DNA of 5,374 nt from MGBC113645 sp036308445. GTDB lineage: Bacteria; Bacillota_I; Bacilli_A; Erysipelotrichales; Coprobacillaceae. The first letter of the stretch is position 1. Each line of letters starts with the position of its first letter. The position numbers were made by a program, and so were the translations under genes. The DNA lies in assembly GCA_036308445.1 (NCBI GenBank), contig JAXJVS010000013.1, positions 1 through 5,374 of the forward strand, written 5' to 3'. The notes beneath the pieces were generated by a model. That model was not told the DNA's origin. It ran no database searches and saw nothing but the letters and a program-made list of their open reading frames with translations. Below, piece by piece: positions 1-4,217 of this stretch.

Positions 1-37
1 ATCAGGGGTGCGCTCTAACCAACTGAGCTACAGGCCC
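1..37 (-). tRNA. tRNA-Ile (anticodon GAU), 5' half, truncated by window edge
   Basis: Read on the minus strand from 37 to 1, the sequence begins GGGCCTG (acceptor arm), then TA, then the D arm GCTC-AGTTGGTTA-GAGC with the conserved AG and GG of the D loop. It continues with G26, the anticodon 5' stem CACCC, and CT followed by GAT at bases 3-1. GAT sits at anticodon positions 34-36, so this is the isoleucine tRNA reading AUC/AUU. The acceptor and D-arm sequence is also typical of bacterial tRNA-Ile(GAU). The anticodon 3' stem, variable loop, T arm and acceptor 3' strand lie beyond the left edge, so folding cannot be fully verified and a tRNA cluster to the left cannot be seen. Confidence 0.93.
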
Positions 38-55
38 ATCGCCGACTGCTCGTAT

Positions 56-84
56 ATAATAACACATACTACATTATTCGTCAA
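56..84 (-). promoter_or_regulatory. sigma-A-type promoter of the tRNA-Ile gene
   Basis: On the minus strand, TTGACG (84-79, 5 of 6 matches to the -35 consensus) is followed after exactly 17 bp by TATTAT (61-56, 5 of 6 matches to the -10). This predicts transcription starting near base 49, about 12 nt ahead of the mature tRNA end, as expected for a stable-RNA promoter with a short processed leader. The A-rich minus-strand tract just upstream (about 85-120) looks like an UP element that would bind the RNA polymerase alpha subunit; that part is inference. Confidence 0.75.
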
Positions 85-187
85 TAACTTTTTGAATTTT
101 TTTTAATTTTTTTATTTATATATCTTTTCCTATAGCCTATTACTTATCCCTAAATGACTTATAAATATAACAATAAAGAAGCCATTT

Positions 188-859
188 TTAAGTTTCAATT
201 TTTACTTCTTTATATTTTTCAATTCCATTACTTATACTTACTGCTAACTTCTTATGATATTTACTGCTTTTTAATTGTCCTCTTTCATTCGCATTGCTAA
301 TAAAGCCACATTCTATGAGCACTCCTAAAGAAGAAGTTGCTCTCAAAACCTGAAAATGACAAGAAGAAATACTTTTCTTGGTTCCAGTGACTTCTTTCAT
401 TGTTGTATGAATAGCAGAAGCTAATTTTTCTCCTTCTTTACTACCTTCAAAATAAAATACCTGTGAACCCCAGGCACTAGATGAAGATGAATTTAAATGA
501 ATACTTAAAAACAAATCTGGTTCATATTTATCTATCTGAATTGCCCTGAGGTACATATCATCTGCTTTAGAATAATTATAATTTCTTCTTGTCATATCTT
601 GATCATCTGTTCTCGTTAAATACACAGTTGCTCCTCTAGATTCCAATTCTTCTTTTAATGCAAAAGAGATTTTTAAATTCAGGTCAGCTTCATGTAAATT
701 ACCATATTTTGCCCCACAATCTTCTCCCCCATGACCAGGATCTAATACTATTTTCATTCCCTGCAATAACTGTATATTAACAACTTGCCCACTATAAGGA
801 GTATAAACAATAAACATCAAAGACAATACTAAGATTATAGATAACCATTTTTTCTTCAT
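188..859 (-). CDS. cwlD: CwlD-like N-acetylmuramoyl-L-alanine amidase (Amidase_3)
   Basis: This 223-residue zinc amidase cleaves the bond between N-acetylmuramic acid and L-alanine in peptidoglycan. An N-terminal hydrophobic segment (about residues 5-19) should export it or anchor it to the membrane. The Amidase_3 motifs are all present: zinc ligands H43 (DPGHGG, 40-45), E57 (LHEADLNL) and H121 (SIHLN), and the catalytic glutamate E183 (VLIECGF). The length, the FYFEGSKEGEKLA block and the GFISN ending resemble B. subtilis CwlD (about 237 aa), which helps make muramic-delta-lactam in the spore cortex. The start at 859 has a GGTGAT Shine-Dalgarno (868-863) close in front. The gene follows the 943-1836 gene on the same strand but is separated from it by a strong hairpin, and I found no convincing promoter or terminator of its own. 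The amidase fold is secure. The CwlD (sporulation) assignment, as against a vegetative Amidase_3 protein, is likely but not proven by sequence alone. Confidence 0.88.
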   Translation of the reverse strand: MKKKWLSIILVLSLMFIVYTPYSGQVVNIQLLQGMKIVLDPGHGGEDCGAKYGNLHEADLNLKISFALKEELESRGATVYLTRTDDQDMTRRNYNYSKADDMYLRAIQIDKYEPDLFLSIHLNSSSSSAWGSQVFYFEGSKEGEKLASAIHTTMKEVTGTKKSISSCHFQVLRATSSLGVLIECGFISNANERGQLKSSKYHKKLAVSISNGIEKYKEVKIET

Positions 860-901
860 CTTATCACCAGTTTAATATATGTATAAAATAAAGAAATATG
901 A

Positions 902-937
902 AAAGGTATTGGATAAATATCATTATCCAATACCTTT
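902..937 (-). terminator. strong hairpin, probable intrinsic terminator of the 943-1836 gene
   Basis: The arms AAAGGTATTGGATAA (902-916) and TTATCCAATACCTTT (923-937) form a perfect 15-bp stem with a 6-nt loop, starting 5 nt past the minus-strand stop codon. On the minus strand the stem runs into a T-rich but interrupted tail (TTTTCATATTTC). The stem has few G-C pairs and the U tract is broken, so termination may be incomplete and could let some transcript reach the amidase gene. The plus-strand exit has almost no T run, so the element is directional. Confidence 0.75.
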
Positions 938-942
938 ATATT

Positions 943-1836
943 CTAACGATTAATAGATGAAGCAATTGTATGATAAGCCCAACGTTTACCTCTAATAGCA
1001 ATAGATAAAGTCATAATATTTTCAGGTAAAGCAATACCAGCATAGCCAGCATCGCCAATATGCTGAATATCAACACCACAACGCTTATTTGTTAAAGCAA
1101 TCATTCTAATAGTATCTTCATCACTACCTTCTTGACTTGTTCCAATAGCACTTAATGATAAAGCTCCTTTAGATTTGATTAGCTGACATGCCTTTGTTAA
1201 TGTTTCTTCTGATAAACCAGGTACAGTATATACCGCTGGCATTAAAATAACATCTGCACCAGCATCAATAAATCTTTCAATACTATCCAAGTCTACTAAT
1301 GGTTCATCAATACCAGAAGAATGCATCTTACCAGCAATAATCAACCCACCAAAATATTCTTTTGCTTCTAAAATAGCTTTTTCAATTGAAGCATTACTTA
1401 CACCAGTTCCAGGATTTCCTGTTAAACAAATAAAATCAAATCCTAACTCTTTTGCTTTGATAAATGTTTCTTTTGTAGCATGTCTTCCATGAGAAATTTC
1501 AGTACGAGTTTCCATTAATTCAGCTTCCTGATCAATTGGCTCTAGATTAACACCAACAGGTCTACCTATTAATTTCTTTAATAGTCTTACTGGATCATCA
1601 GTTTCAGGCAATCCCTTGATTTCAGGATAATCACAATCAAACACATTCATTAATACCATATCACTTCCAAATGCCACTGCAACCTCCGCATTTGTAAGAT
1701 CAGGAAATAGCGGTGGAACACCAACACAAGTTTCTGTCATTACAATTCTACCTTCACACGCTAGTATAGACTGTTTTAATTCAGCGGCAGTCATATTGAC
1801 TTTTTCACTAGCATTACAATTTAATAATCTCTTCAT
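943..1836 (-). CDS. TIM-barrel-type protein of unknown function (DUF7916-like)
   Basis: The 297-residue soluble protein has no signal peptide or membrane segment. Alternating strand-helix signals fit a TIM barrel: RIVMTETC (30-37), VAVAFGSDMVLMNVF (52-66), IGRPVGVNLEP (90-100), LGFDFICLTGNPGTGVSN (131-148), GGLIIAGKMHSSGID (163-177), AGADVILMPAVYTVPG (192-207), GALSLSAIGTSQEG (224-237) and GVDIQHIGDAGYAG (254-267). It ends with a PENI-x-IRGKRWAY block. From memory this is the family now called DUF7916, formerly labelled HAD-like hydrolase or PEP phosphonomutase and often seen near PTS genes. No reaction is established, and none is assigned here. The frame can be extended upstream to an ATG at 1851, but a GGAGGAAG Shine-Dalgarno lies between, 8 nt before the ATG at 1836, so 1836 is the start. 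It appears monocistronic, with its own promoter and terminator hairpin. Confidence 0.82.
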   Translation of the reverse strand: MKRLLNCNASEKVNMTAAELKQSILACEGRIVMTETCVGVPPLFPDLTNAEVAVAFGSDMVLMNVFDCDYPEIKGLPETDDPVRLLKKLIGRPVGVNLEPIDQEAELMETRTEISHGRHATKETFIKAKELGFDFICLTGNPGTGVSNASIEKAILEAKEYFGGLIIAGKMHSSGIDEPLVDLDSIERFIDAGADVILMPAVYTVPGLSEETLTKACQLIKSKGALSLSAIGTSQEGSDEDTIRMIALTNKRCGVDIQHIGDAGYAGIALPENIMTLSIAIRGKRWAYHTIASSINR

Positions 1837-1866
1837 TTTTTCTTCCTCCATACATCACATAATTTC

Positions 1867-1894
1867 ATTATAATACAGGTTAGCTTATTTTCAA
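1867..1894 (-). promoter_or_regulatory. sigma-A-type promoter for the 943-1836 gene
   Basis: On the minus strand, TTGAAA (1894-1889, 5 of 6 to consensus) and TATAAT (1872-1867, perfect) are separated by 16 bp. Transcription would start near 1860, giving a leader of about 24 nt that contains the GGAGG ribosome binding site. It lies back to back with the promoter of the plus-strand DUF1287 gene. Confidence 0.72.
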
Positions 1895-1906
1895 AGCATA
1901 TCATCC

Positions 1907-1935
1907 TTAAGAAATACATATTTCTATATTATAAT
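1907..1935 (+). promoter_or_regulatory. possible promoter of the DUF1287 gene
   Basis: TTAAGA (1907-1912, 4 of 6) and a perfect TATAAT (1930-1935) are 17 bp apart. The predicted start near 1942 would leave a leader of only about 10 nt, with the GGTGAT ribosome binding site (1942-1947) at its very end. A slightly upstream -10, or a different promoter, is therefore possible. The surrounding ATAATAATA tract makes chance matches common. Confidence 0.4.
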
Positions 1936-1951
1936 AATAATGGTGATATAA

Positions 1952-2620
1952 ATGAAAAAGATATTATTAACTTTGTTATCTCAATGTTTAATAATTATTG
2001 GTATAATTTATTGTTATGTCAATAATGATATTTATTATATATTCAACAAATCATATACTAATGCAGATTTTGGCATAGAGAATTATTTATCTTATACTGA
2101 TACAAATAATAACGGTATAGATGATGTCATAGATGTCTTAAATGGTGCTAAAGAAGAAGCTAAGAGACATCCTACATATCATAGTGAATACTATGATGGA
2201 GGATATCCTCCTGACGATGAAGGTGTTTGTACAGATGTTATATGGCGCAGTTTTAAGAATGCTGGTATCGATATTAAATCGATGATTGATAAAGATATTC
2301 AAGAAAATACTAAATTATATTATCGTGTAGATGTGCCTGATCCTAATATTGATTTTAGAAGAGTTCCTAATTTAGATGTTTTCTTTTCTAGATATGGTAC
2401 AAGTTTATCTACTGATCCTTATGACATAGATCAATGGCAAGCTGGAGATATTGTTGTGTTTTCTAATAAACATATTGGTATTGTTTCAGATTTAAGAAAT
2501 AAAGAAGGTATATCCTACATCATTCATAACGCTGGACAAATTCATTTTGAAGAAGATGCCTTAGTTAATTACGATAAGCATACACCTATAAAATCTCACT
2601 ATCGTTTTAATTATCGTTGA
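1952..2620 (+). CDS. DUF1287 family protein, putative exported NlpC/P60-like cysteine hydrolase
   Basis: The 222-residue protein has an N-terminal hydrophobic helix (about residues 4-22), with KK before it, that should act as a signal peptide or membrane anchor. The DUF1287 signature is clear: GYPPDDEGVCTDV (84-96), then PDPNIDFRRVPNL (129-141), WQAGDIVVF (162-170), HIGIVSD (174-180) and IHNAG (191-195). C93, H174 and perhaps H192 are the likely catalytic Cys-His residues by analogy with NlpC/P60-like folds. The substrate of this family is not established, although a cell-wall peptide is a reasonable guess. Residues 50-61 form a DTNNNGIDDVID loop, like the calcium loops of thrombospondin type 3 repeats. 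The start is fixed by GGTGAT at 1942-1947, 4 nt ahead. The stop overlaps the convergent exonuclease gene by 10 bp, and a plus-strand terminator follows at 2785-2816, inside that gene. Confidence 0.88.
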   Translation: MKKILLTLLSQCLIIIGIIYCYVNNDIYYIFNKSYTNADFGIENYLSYTDTNNNGIDDVIDVLNGAKEEAKRHPTYHSEYYDGGYPPDDEGVCTDVIWRSFKNAGIDIKSMIDKDIQENTKLYYRVDVPDPNIDFRRVPNLDVFFSRYGTSLSTDPYDIDQWQAGDIVVFSNKHIGIVSDLRNKEGISYIIHNAGQIHFEEDALVNYDKHTPIKSHYRFNYR

Positions 2621-3513
2621 TTTAATAATTTAATATATTCATTTTCATGGATAATTTTTAAATCCTGACCACTTTTTATTAAATCCAATGCTTTTAATAC
2701 CTTTTTATTTTTTCTACCAAATCTTACTTTATAATAGCCTTCTTTACCTATAACCAATAAATTTGTTTGAGTACTCACTTGATTAGCAGGTAAGGCACTT
2801 ACCTGCTTTGTTTTTTCGGTTAATATTTCTTTTGGTATTGAAAGCTTTCCGGTAAAACATACAGTTTGATGATATAAATCATTAATCTTAATTTTTGGTA
2901 ATTTTTTTAGATGAACTATTGTTTCTGGAGAAATAATATTTCTATAATAATTATGCTTCATCTCTCCAAAAGCAATATGATAATGCATATGTAATGATGT
3001 TAAGTCATCAAACCCTTCATTTTTTACCATACATTTCAAAATATATGCACATGCTTTAGCATCTTCTAAAGCATGATGAGCTTTATGTTTAAAATCATAA
3101 ATCTTAGTCAGTTCAACTAAGTTATATTTTTGTAATTCCGGATGTAATAAATGTGCTAAAACATTTGTACATGACATTTTTACATAAGGATATGTTAATC
3201 CATATTGAATCATTGTTGCTCTAATATGAGTCATATCAACACTTATATCATGTGATACAACAATTGAATCTTCAAAGTAATACTTTATTTCTTTCCATAC
3301 CTGATCAAAAGATCTTTCATAAATGAGATCTTCTACTTTAATATGATGAATACTGTATCTTATTGAATCATGTTTTAAACACTTAGGTTTGATTAATGAA
3401 TAATAGGTAGAAACAATTTTAAAATCTATCATTTCAACAATGCCAATAGAACAGATACTTCCAGGATCATTATTAAGCATTTCAATATCAAAAACAACAA
3501 GTCTTTCAGCCAT
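2611..3513 (-). CDS. DEDDh 3'-5' exonuclease with C-terminal BRCT domain
   Basis: The 300-residue protein is related to the DNA polymerase III epsilon/RNase T exonucleases. ExoI is FDIE (D9, E11), ExoII is SHDISVD (D93; the usual HNxxFD reads HDISVD), and ExoIII is HHALED (H146, D151), so all five DEDDh residues are present. After a linker, residues about 213-298 resemble a DNA-ligase-type BRCT: QTVCFTGKLS, then QVSTQTNLLVIG, a KKVLKALDL helix and IIHENEYIKLL. The BRCT glycine pair before QVSTQT is not visible. It should remove nucleotides from 3' ends of DNA or RNA, with BRCT giving DNA-end or partner binding. Its exact substrate is unknown. The frame extends to a TTG at 3522, but AAAGGCGG lies 9 nt before the ATG at 3513, which is preferred. 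That ATG overlaps the stop of the upstream RNase H gene by 8 nt, so the two are translationally coupled. Confidence 0.88.
   Translation of the reverse strand: MAERLVVFDIEMLNNDPGSICSIGIVEMIDFKIVSTYYSLIKPKCLKHDSIRYSIHHIKVEDLIYERSFDQVWKEIKYYFEDSIVVSHDISVDMTHIRATMIQYGLTYPYVKMSCTNVLAHLLHPELQKYNLVELTKIYDFKHKAHHALEDAKACAYILKCMVKNEGFDDLTSLHMHYHIAFGEMKHNYYRNIISPETIVHLKKLPKIKINDLYHQTVCFTGKLSIPKEILTEKTKQVSALPANQVSTQTNLLVIGKEGYYKVRFGRKNKKVLKALDLIKSGQDLKIIHENEYIKLLNQR
2785..2816 (+). terminator. plus-strand intrinsic terminator inside the exonuclease gene
   Basis: The arms AGCAGGTAAG (2785-2794) and CTTACCTGCT (2798-2807) form a perfect 10-bp, GC-containing stem with a 3-nt loop. The stem runs straight into TTTGTTTTTT, the classic form of a Rho-independent terminator. 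It works only in the plus direction, because the minus-strand exit (TAATCAAG) has no T run. It lies 164 bp past the DUF1287 stop, on the antisense of exonuclease codons 236-243, and would end the DUF1287 transcript. Confidence 0.82.
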
Positions 3514-4096
3514 GAATTCCAACCGCCTTTTTTGCTAAAGAATCAGCCATATCATTGTATAAATCCCCACTATGTGCCAATACTTTTATAAATGAAATAT
3601 GAATCTTCTGCTTATATTTTTCAATTGATTGAACATATTCTATTGTTCCTTTTTTATTAGCTTTCCACTTCTTAGTCGCCCATTTTTCAATACCTTCATA
3701 ATCATAATATATACAAATAAATGATTCCTTCTTCCAAATAGCATATTCAATTGCCTTTAAGCTCCCTAAGATTTCACCAGCTACATTTCGCATAGATACA
3801 TAATCAGAATGATTACCTTTTCCTGATAGCTGTTGAATGACTTTCTGGTTTTCAATAATAACACAACCATAACCATATTCTTTTGTTTTTATGTTATAAC
3901 TTCCATCAACATAAGCAATTAAACCATGCTCATTTATAACCATTTTTTCTTCTTTTAAAAAATGAAGAGCGTCACTTTTATCTTTAAAAGACTTATAAAC
4001 AGCACCAGAAAATCCTTTAACTTGTTCTTCACATTCTGCCCATGATTCAAATATTCCTGTTTGTCTTCCATTTTTTACAGCATAATATTTACCCAT
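3506..4096 (-). CDS. rnhA: ribonuclease H1 with N-terminal viroplasmin (hybrid-binding) domain
   Basis: The 196-residue enzyme cuts the RNA strand of RNA-DNA hybrids such as R-loops and replication primers. Residues 4-47 (YYAVKNGRQTGIFESW to DALHFL) are the Cauli_VI/viroplasmin domain found at the N-terminus of eukaryotic and many Firmicute RNases H1, which grips the hybrid. The RNase H fold follows, with all four metal-binding acids: D64 (YVDGSYN), E108 (RNVAGEI), D132 (YYDYEG) and D185 (NDMADSLAKKA), plus H175 (AHSG), matching E. coli D10, E48, D70, D134 and H124. The frame extends to an ATG at 4111, but that ATG is part of the ATGGAGG Shine-Dalgarno, 8 nt before the ATG at 4096, so 4096 is the start. 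It is the first gene of a two-gene operon with the exonuclease. rnhA is used as the type I RNase H name; the domain layout differs from E. coli RnhA. Confidence 0.9.
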   Translation of the reverse strand: MGKYYAVKNGRQTGIFESWAECEEQVKGFSGAVYKSFKDKSDALHFLKEEKMVINEHGLIAYVDGSYNIKTKEYGYGCVIIENQKVIQQLSGKGNHSDYVSMRNVAGEILGSLKAIEYAIWKKESFICIYYDYEGIEKWATKKWKANKKGTIEYVQSIEKYKQKIHISFIKVLAHSGDLYNDMADSLAKKAVGIHG

Positions 4097-4115
4097 TAAA
4101 AAAACCTCCATTACT

Positions 4116-4144
4116 ATAATAGAAAGAAATCATTAATTTGTCTA
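4116..4144 (-). promoter_or_regulatory. sigma-A-type promoter of the RNase H1-exonuclease operon
   Basis: On the minus strand, TAGACA (4144-4139, 5 of 6) and TATTAT (4121-4116, 5 of 6) are exactly 17 bp apart. The predicted start near 4109 would place the GGAGG ribosome binding site (4109-4105) at the very 5' end of the mRNA and would leave the upstream ATG at 4111 untranscribed. This supports 4096 as the true start. Confidence 0.65.
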
Positions 4145-4165
4145 GAAAAAGTTAAAAAACTAACA

Positions 4166-4194
4166 TTGTTTAATCACACAAAAAACATTATAAT
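4166..4194 (+). promoter_or_regulatory. probable promoter of pepT
   Basis: A perfect TATAAT (4189-4194) has TTGTTT (4166-4171, 3 of 6) 17 bp upstream. Transcription would begin near 4201, and a strong Shine-Dalgarno (AAAGGAG, 4202-4208) sits 9 nt before the ATG at 4218. The promoter is back to back with the RNase H operon promoter, with 21 bp between their -35 boxes. Confidence 0.55.
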
Positions 4195-4217
4195 GAATAA
4201 AAAAGGAGAGAAATAAG

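Noticed and set aside
120..187. Weak hairpin after the amidase stop (minus strand AAATGGCTT / AAGTCATTT)
   Set aside because: The 9-bp stem contains a G-U pair, the loop is about 18 nt, and no T run follows (AGGGATAAG). It is not a credible intrinsic terminator.
860..901. Sigma-E-like promoter for the amidase gene (minus strand TCATATT ... TATACATA)
   Set aside because: The elements resemble sporulation sigma-E boxes, but the spacer is only about 9 nt instead of the usual ~13-15. The region is so AT-rich that chance matches are expected.
2640..2680. Short inverted repeat (GGAT ... ATCC) just after the DUF1287 stop as its terminator
   Set aside because: The stem is 4 bp and is not followed directly by a T run. 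The perfect hairpin at 2785-2816 is far stronger.
4151..4164. Imperfect palindrome GTTAAAAAACTAAC between the two divergent -35 boxes
   Set aside because: Only 4-bp arms match. The position is suggestive of an operator, but the symmetry is too short to support one in AT-rich DNA.
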